64,000 bases of DNA from Herbidospora daliensis (GTDB lineage: Bacteria; Actinomycetota; Actinomycetes; Streptosporangiales; Streptosporangiaceae), in the NCBI RefSeq assembly GCF_001570585.1, contig NZ_BBXF01000005.1, positions 1,018,333-1,082,332 on the forward strand, given 5' to 3'. Position numbers and translations under genes: made by a program. The notes beneath the pieces are model-generated. The model searched no databases and was not told where the DNA came from. It worked only from the letters and a program-made list of their open reading frames with translations. Shown here piece after piece: positions 16,306-24,825 of this stretch. Positions within the stretch are counted from its first letter, which is position 1. The number at the start of each line of letters is the position of its first letter.

Positions 16306-17916
16306 ATGATGTCTGACAACGAGCCCGCCGCGCTCGCGGAGGAGACGCAGGTCGCCACCGCGGCCGTCGCGGCGGTGGCGACCAACGAGGAGACCATCGC
16401 CGCCAACCCGCTGCGCGACCCCAGAGACAAGCGGCTGCCCCGGGTGGCGGGGCCGTGCGTCCTGGTGCTGTTCGGCGTGACCGGCGACCTGGCCAAGCGC
16501 AAGCTGCTGCCGGCGATCTACGACCTGGGCAACCGCGGCCTGCTGCCGCCGGGCTTCTCCCTGGTCGGCTTCGCCCGCCGCGACTGGGCGCACGAGGACT
16601 TCGCCGCCGTCACCTACGACGCGGTCAAGGAGCACGCCCGGACCCCGTTCCGTGAGGAGGTCTGGAAGCAGATCTCCGAGGGCATCCACTTCTGCCCCGG
16701 CGAGTTCCACGACGACGGCGCGTTCGACTGCCTGGCGATGATGCTGAAGGAGATCGACGAGACCCGGGGCACGGGCGGCAACTACGCCTTCTACCTGTCG
16801 GTCCCGCCGAAGTTCTTCCCGACCGTCGTCGAGCAGCTCAAGCGCACCGGCCTGGCGCAGCACCCCGACGGGTCGTGGCGCCGCGTGGTGATCGAGAAGC
16901 CGTTCGGCCACGACCTGGCCAGCGCGCAGGACCTCAACCGGATCACCAGCGCGGTCTTCCCGGAGAGCTCGGTCTTCCGGATCGACCACTACCTGGGCAA
17001 GGAGACGGTCCAGAACATCCTGGCCCTGCGCTTCGCCAACAACCTCTACGAGCCCATCTGGAACCGCAGCTTCGTCGACCACGTGCAGATCACGATGGCC
17101 GAGGACATCGGCATCGGTTCGCGGGCGGGCTACTACGACGGCATCGGCGCGGCCCGCGACGTCATCCAGAACCACCTGCTCCAGCTCCTGGCGCTGGTCG
17201 CGATGGAGGACCCGACGTCCTTCGACGCCAACTCGCTGCGCCGCGAGAAGGAGAAGGTCCTCAAGGCGGTCAGGCTGCCCGACGACCTGGCGACCGGCGC
17301 GATCCGGGGCCAGTACACCGCGGGCTGGCAGGGTGGTGACAAGGTCATCGGCTACCTCGAGGAAGACGGCATCCCGAAGGACTCGCTGACCGACACCTAC
17401 GCCGCCATCAAGCTCGAGGTGGCCAACCGGCGCTGGGCCGGGGTGCCGTTCTACCTGCGCGCGGGCAAGCGCCTGGGCCGCCGGGTGACCGAGGTCGCCG
17501 TGGTGTTCCAGCGGGCGCCGCACCTGCCGTTCAGCAAGGACGACACCGAGATCCTGGGCCAGAACGCCCTGGTGATCCGCGTCCAGCCCGACGAGGGCAT
17601 CACGGTGCGGTTCGGGTCGAAGGTGCCCGGCACGGCCATGGAGGTCCGCGACGTGTCCATGGACTTCGCCTACGGCGAGTCGTTCATGGAGAGCAGCCCG
17701 GAGGCGTACGAGCGGCTGCTGCTCGACGTGCTGATCGGCGACCCGCCGCTGTTCCCGCACCAGCGGGAGGTGGAGCTGTCGTGGCAGATCCTCGACCCGA
17801 TCGAGGAGTACTGGGCCACCCACGGCCGTCCCGAGGGCTACCCGGCCGGCACGTGGGGTCCCGCGGGCGCCGACGAGATGCTCGCCCGCGACGGGCGTGT
17901 CTGGAGGCGGCTGTGA
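16306..17916 (+). CDS. zwf: Glucose-6-phosphate 1-dehydrogenase
   Basis: The 536-residue protein oxidises G6P to 6-phosphogluconolactone, the main NADPH source. [19 protein letters not shown] is the GASGDLA-type NADP-binding motif, [12 protein letters not shown] and [14 protein letters not shown] the active-site signature with the catalytic His. The first ~45 residues (Ala/Glu-rich) precede the Rossmann fold. ATG at 16306 has AGGAGGG about 8 bp upstream; an adjacent ATG at 16309 is possible. Its stop overlaps the opcA GTG by 4 bp. Confidence 0.96.
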   Translation: MMSDNEPAALAEETQVATAAVAAVATNEETIAANPLRDPRDKRLPRVAGPCVLVLFGVTGDLAKRKLLPAIYDLGNRGLLPPGFSLVGFARRDWAHEDFAAVTYDAVKEHARTPFREEVWKQISEGIHFCPGEFHDDGAFDCLAMMLKEIDETRGTGGNYAFYLSVPPKFFPTVVEQLKRTGLAQHPDGSWRRVVIEKPFGHDLASAQDLNRITSAVFPESSVFRIDHYLGKETVQNILALRFANNLYEPIWNRSFVDHVQITMAEDIGIGSRAGYYDGIGAARDVIQNHLLQLLALVAMEDPTSFDANSLRREKEKVLKAVRLPDDLATGAIRGQYTAGWQGGDKVIGYLEEDGIPKDSLTDTYAAIKLEVANRRWAGVPFYLRAGKRLGRRVTEVAVVFQRAPHLPFSKDDTEILGQNALVIRVQPDEGITVRFGSKVPGTAMEVRDVSMDFAYGESFMESSPEAYERLLLDVLIGDPPLFPHQREVELSWQILDPIEEYWATHGRPEGYPAGTWGPAGADEMLARDGRVWRRL

Positions 17917-18818
17917 CCAGTTTCAACCTGACCGCGACCACCGCCTCGAAGATCAGCTCGGCGCTGACCAAGCTGCGCCACCAGATGGGGGCCCCGGCCG
18001 TCGGCATGGTGCTCACGCTGGTGGTGGTCTCCGACGAGGCCGGCCAGTACGACGCGGTGCGCGCGGCCACCGACGCGGCGCGCGAGCACCCGTCGAGGAT
18101 CCTCGTGGTGATCCGGCGCGACGCCCGGGAGGCCGACCGGCTCGACGCGGAACTGCGCGTCGGCGAGTCGTCGCCCGGCGAGGTCGTCATCCTGCGCCTC
18201 TACGGCGAGCTGACCAAGCACGCCGACTCGGTGCTCAGCCCGCTGCTGCTGACCGACACCCCGGTGGTGGTCTGGTGGCCGGCCGACGGGCCGTCCGCGC
18301 CGGCGAAGGACCCGATCGGGCACCTCGCCACGCGGCGGATCGTCGACGCCCGCACCGCCCACGACGGCGCCAAGGTCATCCGGTCGCGCTGGGAGGGGTA
18401 CGTCCCGGGCGACACCGACCTGGCCTGGACCCGTCTGACGCCGTGGCGTTCGCTTCTGGCGGCGGCGTTCGACCTCCCGGTCGGCCCGGTCACCGGCGGC
18501 GTCGTCGAGGCGACGGCCGGGCACCCGAGTGCCTGCCTGCTGGCGTCGTGGTTGTCCGACAAGCTCGGCACCGACATCGCCGTCGGCGAGTCGCAGGGGC
18601 CGGGCCTGACGTCCGTGCGGCTGACGCTGGCCAAGGGCGGCGAGCTGTCGCTGGTGCGCGGCGACGCGCGGCTGGCGACCCTGTCGCGGCCGGGGCAGCC
18701 TGACCGCAACGTCGCGCTGGCCCGCCGCACCGAGTCGGAGCTGCTGGCCGAGGAGCTGCGGCGGCTCGACCCCGACGAGATCTACGCGGGCGCGCTGAAG
18801 CATCTCGCCGGACAATAA
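17913..18818 (+). CDS. opcA: Glucose-6-phosphate dehydrogenase assembly protein OpcA
   Basis: The 301-residue protein is the OpcA subunit that stabilises or allosterically couples G6P dehydrogenase in cyanobacteria and actinobacteria. [20 protein letters not shown] and [17 protein letters not shown] are strongly conserved OpcA blocks. GTG at 17913 forms a GTGA overlap with the zwf stop, consistent with a fixed Zwf:OpcA ratio. It is followed by the strongest hairpin/U-tract terminator in this operon. Confidence 0.95.
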   Translation: MTSFNLTATTASKISSALTKLRHQMGAPAVGMVLTLVVVSDEAGQYDAVRAATDAAREHPSRILVVIRRDAREADRLDAELRVGESSPGEVVILRLYGELTKHADSVLSPLLLTDTPVVVWWPADGPSAPAKDPIGHLATRRIVDARTAHDGAKVIRSRWEGYVPGDTDLAWTRLTPWRSLLAAAFDLPVGPVTGGVVEATAGHPSACLLASWLSDKLGTDIAVGESQGPGLTSVRLTLAKGGELSLVRGDARLATLSRPGQPDRNVALARRTESELLAEELRRLDPDEIYAGALKHLAGQ

Positions 18819-18827
18819 GATCGTCGA

Positions 18828-18866
18828 CCGCCCGTCTCCCCTTCGGGAGACGGGCGGTTTCTCTTT
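18828..18866 (+). terminator. Intrinsic terminator between opcA and pgl
   Basis: A 12-bp perfect stem (CCGCCCGTCTCC / GGAGACGGGCGG) with a CUUC-type loop is followed by TTTCTCTTTT. This is a textbook rho-independent terminator, rare in high-GC actinomycetes, and it lies inside what is usually one operon. Confidence 0.85.
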
Positions 18867-18881
18867 TATCGGAGGTACGTC

Positions 18882-19607
18882 ATGAGCGCAGTCCCCTTCG
18901 TCGTGGTCCACCGGGACCCGGGCGTCCTGGCCCAGGCCGTGGCCGCCCGGCTGATCACCCGGCTGGCCGACGTGCAGGCGGAACGGGGGACGGCCTCGGT
19001 CGTGCTGACCGGCGGGACGATCGGCATCGCCTCTCTGGCCGCCGTGGCCGCCTCCCCGGCCCGCGACGCGGTCGACTGGAGCGCCGTGGACGTCTGGTGG
19101 GGCGACGAGCGGTTCGTCCCGGCCGGCTCCCCCGACCGCAACGTGAAGCAGGCCCGCGAGGCCCTGCTCGACGTGCTCGACCTCGACCCGGCGCGGGTGC
19201 ACCCGATGCCCGCCTCGGACACCGGCCTGTCGGCCGAGGAGGCCGCCGACCGCTACGCGGCGGCGCTGGGCTCCGGGGTGGCGTTCGACGTGCTGATGCT
19301 GGGCATGGGCCCCGACTCCCACGTGGCCTCGCTGTTCCCGGAACACCCCGCCCTGCACGTGGACGACCGGCAGGTCGTGGCCGTGCACGACTCCCCCAAG
19401 CCGCCGCCCACGCGGGTGTCGCTGACCTTCCCGGCCATCCAGGCGGCCCGCGAGGTGTGGGTGATCGCCTCAGGCGCGGAGAAGGCGGCCGCGGTGCGGG
19501 TCGGCCTGACGTGCGACCAGCTCTCGGCCCCGGCGGCGGGCGCCCGGGGGCGGGAGCGCACGCTGTTCCTGATCGACCGGGCGGCCTCGGCCGAGATCCC
19601 CGGGTAA
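18882..19607 (+). CDS. pgl: 6-phosphogluconolactonase
   Basis: The 241-residue DevB/Pgl-type enzyme hydrolyses 6-phosphogluconolactone, the product of Zwf. VVLTGGTIGIASL, VWWGDERFVPAGSPDRN and MLGMGPDSHVASLFPEH are the family motifs; the last normally reads GPDGHTASL, so Ser replaces Gly before the catalytic His here. ATG with GGAGGT 6 bp upstream, only 16 bp after the terminator, so its expression may depend on read-through or on an unseen promoter. Confidence 0.94.
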   Translation: MSAVPFVVVHRDPGVLAQAVAARLITRLADVQAERGTASVVLTGGTIGIASLAAVAASPARDAVDWSAVDVWWGDERFVPAGSPDRNVKQAREALLDVLDLDPARVHPMPASDTGLSAEEAADRYAAALGSGVAFDVLMLGMGPDSHVASLFPEHPALHVDDRQVVAVHDSPKPPPTRVSLTFPAIQAAREVWVIASGAEKAAAVRVGLTCDQLSAPAAGARGRERTLFLIDRAASAEIPG

Positions 19608-19639
19608 AGCCGGGTTTTACGCGGGCGCTGCCGCCGCTT

Positions 19640-19660
19640 GGCCGGGCCCGGAGCCCGGCC
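19640..19660 (+). terminator. Hairpin terminator after pgl
   Basis: The sequence GGCCGGGC-CCGGA-GCCCGGCC gives a perfect 8-bp stem about 30 bp downstream of the pgl stop and separates it from the dioxygenase gene. Confidence 0.6.
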
Positions 19661-19771
19661 TTGCGGGCAGACGGCCCCTCCCGGCGCCTCCTGGCCCGGC
19701 CTTGCCCCGCCTTTACCGGCCCGCCCCGGAGGCCCCGAACCCCTCTGTGACCTGGGGATAGTGTCGAAAGT

Positions 19772-20662
19772 ATGTCGATCGACCTGTCCGAGGACACCAT
19801 CACCAAAGAGGTGCAGAGCACCTTCGACGGATGCCGCGACCAGCGCACCCGCGAGTTGTTCGTCGAGCTGGTCCGGCACCTGCACGACTTCGCCCGCGAG
19901 ACGCGCCTCACCGGCGACGAGTGGTTCACCGCGATGGACTTCCTGGCCCGCGTCGGCGCGGTCACCACGCCCGCGCGCCAGGAGTACGTCCTGCTGTCGG
20001 ACATCCTCGGGCTGAGCGTCCTGGTCGACCTGATCAACGAGCACCACGGGCCGCACGCCACCGACGGCACCCTGCTCGGCCCCTTCTTCGTCGAGGGGCG
20101 GCCGAGCGCGGCCAACGGCTCCGACATCTCCGGCGGGGTGCCGGGCACGCCGATGTTCGTCACCGGCCGGGTCGTCGGCCCTGATGGGGAGCCCGTCGCG
20201 GGTGTGAGGGTCGACACCTGGCACAGCGACGGCGAGGGGCACTACGACGTCCAGCAGGAGGAGCGGCTGCACGGCCGCCCGGCCATGCGCGCGCTGCTGA
20301 CCACCGACGACGACGGCCGCTTCTGGTACCGGTCGATCGCGCCGCGCTTCTACCCGGTGCCGGTCGACGGGCCGTGCGGGGAGATCATGCGCGCCGCCGA
20401 CCGCTCGCCCATGCGGCCGGAGCACGTCCACTTCCGGCTGCACGCCGACGGCTACCAGCCGCTGATCACCATGTTGTTCCGCCGCGACGACGACTACCTC
20501 GAACACGACGCCGTCTTCGCGGTGAAGCGGTCGCTGGTGGCCGACTTCGTCCGGCACGAATCCGGCACCGCCCCCGACGGCACCGAGGTGGGCGAGCCGT
20601 TCGAGACGCTCGACTGGACGTTCACGCTCAGCAGGAGCCGGCCGCCGGAGAGGAGGGCGTGA
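19772..20662 (+). CDS. Intradiol ring-cleavage dioxygenase (catechol/hydroxyquinol 1,2-dioxygenase type)
   Basis: The 296-residue non-heme Fe(III) enzyme cleaves a catechol or hydroxyquinol ring between the hydroxyls. The N-terminal helical dimerisation/lipid-binding region (1-100) precedes the beta-sandwich catalytic core. Iron ligands are visible as Tyr in GHYDVQQ, Tyr in PRFYPVPVDG, and two His in MRPEHVHFRLH. The DTWHSDGEGHYDVQ block is typical of hydroxyquinol 1,2-dioxygenases and catechol dioxygenases. A TAGTGT box 7 bp before ATG suggests a leaderless mRNA. The downstream gene is an MDR oxidoreductase, not maleylacetate reductase, so the pathway is incomplete here. Confidence 0.9.
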   Translation: MSIDLSEDTITKEVQSTFDGCRDQRTRELFVELVRHLHDFARETRLTGDEWFTAMDFLARVGAVTTPARQEYVLLSDILGLSVLVDLINEHHGPHATDGTLLGPFFVEGRPSAANGSDISGGVPGTPMFVTGRVVGPDGEPVAGVRVDTWHSDGEGHYDVQQEERLHGRPAMRALLTTDDDGRFWYRSIAPRFYPVPVDGPCGEIMRAADRSPMRPEHVHFRLHADGYQPLITMLFRRDDDYLEHDAVFAVKRSLVADFVRHESGTAPDGTEVGEPFETLDWTFTLSRSRPPERRA

Positions 20663-20663
20663 C

Positions 20664-21620
20664 ATGCGCGCGCTGCGGTTCGCCCGCTACGGCTCGCCCG
20701 CCGAGGTGCTGGAGGTCGTCGACGTCACCGAACCCGAACTGAACGGCGGCGACGCCCTCGTCGCGATCAAGGCCGCCTCGGTCACCCCGTCTGACCTGAA
20801 GACCGTCTCCGGCTACATCCCGGGCACCTCGTTGCCGCGGGTGCCCGGCCGCGACTTCGCCGGGGTGGTCGTCGGCGGGCCGCATGACTGGATCGGGGCC
20901 GAGGTGTGGGGCACCGGCGGCGACCTGGGCTACACCCGCGACGGCTCGCACGCCGAACTCGTCGTGGTGCCCACCTCGGCGCTGATCCGCAAGCCCGACC
21001 GGCTCAGCTTCGCCGAGGCGTCGGTCATCGGGGTCAACTTCGTCGTCGGCTGGCTCGGCGCGGTCGAGATCGCCCAGCTGGACGAGGGCGAGACGATCGT
21101 GATCTTCGGCGTCGACGGCGGCGTCGGCTCGGCGGTGGCGCAGATCGGCCGGGTCAGGGGGGCGAAAGTCATCGGCATCGCCCGCAAGCCCCCGCTCGAC
21201 GACGCCGCCCTCGACGATTTCGTCCTGCTGCACGACGACGTCGCGGGCGAGGTGCGGCGGCTGACCCGGGGCATCGGGGCCGAGGTCGTGTACGACGCCG
21301 TCGGCGGCGTCACCACTCCGGCAGCGCTGGCCTGCCTGGCCCACGGCGGCCGGCTGGTCGTCATCGGCTCGACCGGGACGCGGAAGGTCGAGATCGACCT
21401 GCCCGACTTCTACCACCGCGAGGTGCGCATGCTGGGCGTCGACAGCCGGCGGTTGTGCGCGATGCAGTGCGGCAAGCGGCTCGCCCTGGTGGCGTCCTAC
21501 CTGGAGTCGGGCGACTTCCGGCCGCCGCCGATCGCGTTCACCTTCGGCCTGGAGCTGGCCGGGGACGCCTACGAGGCGGTCGCGAAGCGGCCTCCCGGGC
21601 GGGTCGTCATCTGCCCGTAG
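20664..21620 (+). CDS. Zinc-independent MDR (quinone oxidoreductase-like) dehydrogenase
   Basis: The 318-residue medium-chain dehydrogenase/reductase has an N-terminal GroES-like domain (VKAASVTPSDLKTVSGYIPG pattern, VPGRDFAGVVVGG) and a Rossmann domain (IFGVDGGVGSAVAQIG, a variant of GAxGGVG). The catalytic zinc ligands of alcohol dehydrogenases are not evident, so a quinone or enoyl reductase role is likely. ATG 1 bp after the dioxygenase stop, so the two are co-translated and may act in one aromatic pathway. It converges with and overlaps the next minus-strand gene by 14 bp. Confidence 0.83.
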   Translation: MRALRFARYGSPAEVLEVVDVTEPELNGGDALVAIKAASVTPSDLKTVSGYIPGTSLPRVPGRDFAGVVVGGPHDWIGAEVWGTGGDLGYTRDGSHAELVVVPTSALIRKPDRLSFAEASVIGVNFVVGWLGAVEIAQLDEGETIVIFGVDGGVGSAVAQIGRVRGAKVIGIARKPPLDDAALDDFVLLHDDVAGEVRRLTRGIGAEVVYDAVGGVTTPAALACLAHGGRLVVIGSTGTRKVEIDLPDFYHREVRMLGVDSRRLCAMQCGKRLALVASYLESGDFRPPPIAFTFGLELAGDAYEAVAKRPPGRVVICP

Positions 21621-22359
21621 CGGCGCGCCGCAGGGCGCTCTCGGCGTCGGCGAGCGCCTGCCGGGCCTTGGCCTCCTCCTTCGCGACGACGTCGTGGCGC
21701 TGCCCGGCCGCCGTCGCCCGTTTGCGCGCCTTGGCCAAATCGCGTTCGGCCTCGGCGACGCCGTCGAGGGCCGCGTCGCGCTCCGCGACGGCCGGTCCGA
21801 GTTGGTCGGCCCATTCGGCGTGGCGTTCCCTGGCCGACTCCACCGCCGCCTCGGCCGCGGCCCTGATCGACGGGTCGGGGGCGGCGGGCGGGCGGCGTAC
21901 CGAAGAGGTGGGCGGGACGGCGGTGGGCACGAAGCCGCTGTAGCTCAGGGCCCCCGCCAGCCGCCCCGAACGGACCTGGGCGGCCGCGCCGGCGTCGACC
22001 ACGGCGGCGTCGAGGGTCTGCTCCAGTTCGGCCGGCGAGGTCAACCGCCCGGACGCGGCGGCCAGCACCAGGCGGGAGACGGCGGCCACGGCGGCGGAGC
22101 GGCGCGGGCCGAGCGCGGCCAGGGCGTCGCCGTCGCCGGAGGCCCAGGCGGCCCGCATCTCCTCCCCCACGGTCAGCAGCTCGCCGATCTCGGCGGGATG
22201 GGAGCGCACCACCTGGTTGACCGCCCACGCCAGCACGGTGGGCTTGCGCAGCTTCCCGATCTCCTTGTCGCCGGTCTCCTTGACGAGCCGGTTCCGTGCG
22301 GCGGTGAACTCCACCGGGGGCAGGGCGTAAAGCTGGTCGGCAGCCTCTTCACGGTTCAC
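21607..22359 (-). CDS. Conserved actinobacterial coiled-coil protein of unknown function
   Basis: The 250-residue soluble protein has two parts. The N-terminal ~110 residues (LYALPPVEFTAARNRLVKE, LRKPTVLAWAVNQVVRSHP) form a conserved helical domain of unknown role. The C-terminal ~90 residues are a strongly charged Ala/Glu/Arg coiled coil, followed by RRAATGR. No catalytic motif is recognised. GTG at 22359 follows the sequence TATGACCTCTCC; with a TATGAC box just upstream and no ribosome binding site, a leaderless transcript is likely. It overlaps the MDR gene 3' end. Confidence 0.75.
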   Translation of the reverse strand: MNREEAADQLYALPPVEFTAARNRLVKETGDKEIGKLRKPTVLAWAVNQVVRSHPAEIGELLTVGEEMRAAWASGDGDALAALGPRRSAAVAAVSRLVLAAASGRLTSPAELEQTLDAAVVDAGAAAQVRSGRLAGALSYSGFVPTAVPPTSSVRRPPAAPDPSIRAAAEAAVESARERHAEWADQLGPAVAERDAALDGVAEAERDLAKARKRATAAGQRHDVVAKEEAKARQALADAESALRRAATGR

Positions 22360-22382
22360 GGAGAGGTCATACCCTGGCCCGC
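22360..22382. promoter_or_regulatory. 23-bp divergent promoter with two candidate leaderless starts
   Basis: Only 23 bp separate the GTG of the coiled-coil protein (minus) from the ATG of the GNAT protein (plus). On the plus strand TACCCT (TANNNT) stands 7 bp before ATG; on the minus strand TATGAC stands 6 bp before GTG. The two -10 boxes overlap, and neither gene has a Shine-Dalgarno sequence. Confidence 0.55.
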
Positions 22383-22889
22383 ATGACCGAGTTGCGCGGA
22401 GACCGGCTGACGCTCCGCCCGATCGTGCCCTCGGACGCCGCGTGGCTGCTCGTCCACTGGAACGAGCCGAGCGTGCGGCGGCACCTGTTCGACGACGCGC
22501 TGGTCTCGGCGGAGCTGGTGACCGAGATCGTGGGCGACAGCCGGGAGGACTTCGGCTCCCACGGCTACGGGCTGTGGGCGATCGTCCACGGGCAGGAGAT
22601 CGGGGTGTGCGGGCTGCGCACCACCGACGACCACGCGGCCGAGCTCCTTTACAGTGTAGATCCAAGATGGCAGGGCCGGGGGCTCGCGCTGGAGGCGGCC
22701 CGGCTGGTGGTGGGGTTCGCCTTCGAGAAGCGCGGCGCGCCCGAGGTGGTGGCCGAGACCGACGCCGCCAACACCGCCTCGCAGCGGCTGGCCGAGAAGC
22801 TCGGCATGATCCGCACCCGCACCCGGGCGGGCGAGCACGGGCCCGTCCACGTCTACACGCTTCGCGCGCCCGCCGTTTCCGGCGCATAG
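22383..22889 (+). CDS. GNAT family N-acetyltransferase
   Basis: The 168-residue protein is a RimJ/RimL-like GNAT: RLTLRPIVPSDAAWLL, then LLYSVDPRWQGRGLALEAARLVVGF carrying the acetyl-CoA Q/RxxGxG motif, and NTASQRLAEKLGMIRT with the conserved Asn. The substrate cannot be predicted. ATG at 22383 lacks a ribosome binding site. Confidence 0.88.
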   Translation: MTELRGDRLTLRPIVPSDAAWLLVHWNEPSVRRHLFDDALVSAELVTEIVGDSREDFGSHGYGLWAIVHGQEIGVCGLRTTDDHAAELLYSVDPRWQGRGLALEAARLVVGFAFEKRGAPEVVAETDAANTASQRLAEKLGMIRTRTRAGEHGPVHVYTLRAPAVSGA

Positions 22890-22927
22890 TGGGGGCAGTC
22901 CCCCCACACTCCACACGGAGGAAACCC

Positions 22928-23545
22928 GTGTTCGAGCGTTTCACCGACCGCACCCGCCAGGTCGTCGTCCTCGCCAACGAGGAAGCCCGGGAACTGGACC
23001 ACCACCACATCGGCGTCGAGCACATCGTGCTGGGGCTGATCAGGGAGGGTCAGGGTCTCGCCGCCCAAGCCCTGGCCGACTGCGGCGCGCGGCTCGACGA
23101 GATGAGGGCCGCCGTCGCCCGTCTCACCGGCGCGTCCGACCCGGGCTCCCCGAAGCCGAACCACACCCCCTTCACCCCACGGGCGAAGAAGGTCCTGGAG
23201 ATGTCGCACCTGGAGGCCCTACGGCGCTACGACAAGCACATCGGCACCGAGCACCTGCTGCTGAGCGCGCTGAACGAGGGCGGGAACGCCGGCGTGCTCG
23301 CCCTCCAGGAGTGCGGCGTCGAACCCGAGGTGCTCCGGCAGGCCCTCCTCGCCCGGATGGACGACCAGGCCGCCAAGGACCGGTCGGCCATGGACCGGCT
23401 GACCGCGCCCGGCGACGACGCCATCAGGACCACCCTGCGCCGCCACACCGCCGACCGGCAGTTGCTCAGGCAGGTCCTCGACAGCCTCGAAAGCCTGCAC
23501 CGGCGGCTCGACGCGATGGGCGCGCCGCCCGACCCGGAGAAGTGA
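22928..23545 (+). CDS. Orphan Clp N-terminal-domain protein
   Basis: The 205-residue protein begins MFERFTDRTRQVVVLANEEAR, like ClpC, and has two Clp_N repeats: residues about 10-70 (DHHHIGVEHIVLGLIREGQGLAAQAL) and 80-145 (DKHIGTEHLLLSALNEGGNAGVLAL). There is no Walker A/B or AAA+ domain, so it is not an unfoldase. A charged C-terminal helix (RQLLRQVLDSLESLHRRLDAM) follows. Such proteins may act as ClpC adaptors or decoys in substrate recognition; the family role is not settled. GTG start with GGAGG just upstream. Confidence 0.85.
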   Translation: MFERFTDRTRQVVVLANEEARELDHHHIGVEHIVLGLIREGQGLAAQALADCGARLDEMRAAVARLTGASDPGSPKPNHTPFTPRAKKVLEMSHLEALRRYDKHIGTEHLLLSALNEGGNAGVLALQECGVEPEVLRQALLARMDDQAAKDRSAMDRLTAPGDDAIRTTLRRHTADRQLLRQVLDSLESLHRRLDAMGAPPDPEK

Positions 23546-23546
23546 T

Positions 23547-23587
23547 CATTCCGGTCCGGGGCCCCTGAGCCGCCCCGGACCGGAATG
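23547..23587. terminator. Bidirectional hairpin terminator
   Basis: A 16-bp perfect stem (CATTCCGGTCCGGGGC / GCCCCGGACCGGAATG) lies between the convergent Clp-N and ACT-GNAT genes. Confidence 0.85.
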
Positions 23588-23604
23588 TTCTCGTGCGGCG
23601 CGGT

Positions 23605-24636
23605 CTAGGCCGGGACGACCGGCGCCAGCACACCCACGGCGATCCGCGCCTCGACCACACCGGGGTCATCGGTGTAGCCGAGCGTGGCGCCGAGGGAGAT
23701 CAGGAGACTCCGCATGCGCGTGTTGTCGGAGAGCAACGTGGCCCGCACCTCGGCCAGGCCCAGGTCCCGGGCCTCCTCCAGCAGCATCCGGGTCAGGGCG
23801 GCCCCCAGACCCCGGCCCTGCCAGCGGTCCTCGACCAGCAGGGTGAACTCGGCGGTGCCGGGTTCGGCGCCGAAGTTCAGGCTCGCCAGCGCGACCACCT
23901 GGCCGTCGTGCCCGGCCACCAGCGAGTGGCCCTTCGACCGGTCGCAGAGCCGGTCGAAGACCCTCGGGGGCAGGCTGGGCGAGGAGGTGAAGTAGCGGAA
24001 CCTGCGGGTCTCCGGGGAGCAGCGTTCGTGCAGGTCCCGTACGGCCTCGCGGTAGATCGGGGCCAGCGACTTGACCTGCGCCTGCGTGCCGTCGGCCAGC
24101 GTCAGGTCGCGCTCGGCCGAGACGGGGTCGGCCGGCGGCTGGGCCAGCCGGACCAGCGCGGCGGCGCGGGCCGCCTCGGTCATGGTGAAGGGCAGGCCGG
24201 TACGGCGCAGCCGGATCGCCCGGCGCGGCGCCACCGGCACCACCAGCAGGGTCGGGTCGGGCAGCTCGCCCTTGACGGCGCCGAACACCCAGCGGGCGTC
24301 GTCGGCGCGCAGCAGGTCGCCGAGGATCTCCGGGAGCCGCCACGGCATCGCCCGCAGCCGCGCGGCCAGCAGCAGCACCCGGGTCGGCTCGTCGGTCAGT
24401 TCGTGGGCGGTCGCCGGGACGACCCTGACCCGGCGGCCGCCGGCTTCTTCGAGGGCGACCCGCACGTCGTCCGCCGAGGCCGGGATGTCGGCGATGAACT
24501 CGTCGACGGTGCCGTCGGAGTCGGGTTGCACGGACAGTCCGAGGATGTTGCCGCCCTTGGCCGCGAGCGCCGACGCGAGTGACGCCAGCCGCCCGGGACG
24601 TTCGTCGACCGTCGTCCTGATCCGCAGAAACCCCAT
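23605..24636 (-). CDS. ACT domain-GNAT fusion protein
   Basis: The 343-residue protein starts with an ACT domain (MGFLRIRTTVDERPGRLASLASALAAKGGNILGLSV, residues 1-75), followed by a ~110-residue linker region and a C-terminal GNAT acetyltransferase (VEDRWQGRGLGAALTRMLLEEARDLG, about residues 265-295). ACT domains bind amino acids, so an amino-acid-controlled (possibly protein-lysine) acetyltransferase is plausible; known actinobacterial protein acetyltransferases of the PatB type are ACT-GNAT fusions activated by Asn or Cys. ATG start with GGAGGGAGAG upstream. Confidence 0.85.
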   Translation of the reverse strand: MGFLRIRTTVDERPGRLASLASALAAKGGNILGLSVQPDSDGTVDEFIADIPASADDVRVALEEAGGRRVRVVPATAHELTDEPTRVLLLAARLRAMPWRLPEILGDLLRADDARWVFGAVKGELPDPTLLVVPVAPRRAIRLRRTGLPFTMTEAARAAALVRLAQPPADPVSAERDLTLADGTQAQVKSLAPIYREAVRDLHERCSPETRRFRYFTSSPSLPPRVFDRLCDRSKGHSLVAGHDGQVVALASLNFGAEPGTAEFTLLVEDRWQGRGLGAALTRMLLEEARDLGLAEVRATLLSDNTRMRSLLISLGATLGYTDDPGVVEARIAVGVLAPVVPA

Positions 24637-24677
24637 AACATCTCTCCCTCCGCTGCGTCCCAGCCTGGAGCAGCGTT

Positions 24678-24748
24678 GTTACGCATTTGCTACATGCCGG
24701 TATGCCGACCGTTTCGTCATGACAAATTCTGTTAAGACTTCGCATAAC
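24678..24748. promoter_or_regulatory. Candidate nitrogen-regulator (GlnR-like) sites
   Basis: GTTAC-GCATTT-GCTAC (24678-24693) and GTTAAG...CATAAC (24731-24748) resemble GlnR half-site arrangements (gTnAc-n6-GaAAc). They lie in the divergent region between the ACT-GNAT and amine-oxidase-like genes, an AT-rich island in GC-rich DNA. A TCATGAC palindrome lies between. Matches are loose. Confidence 0.3.
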
Positions 24749-24825
24749 GGGGCTTAATGCCACCCTGGACGACGCGTTCCGTCGTGAGATGCGGCGTCGG
24801 TGACGAATAGAGCAGGATTGCCCCT

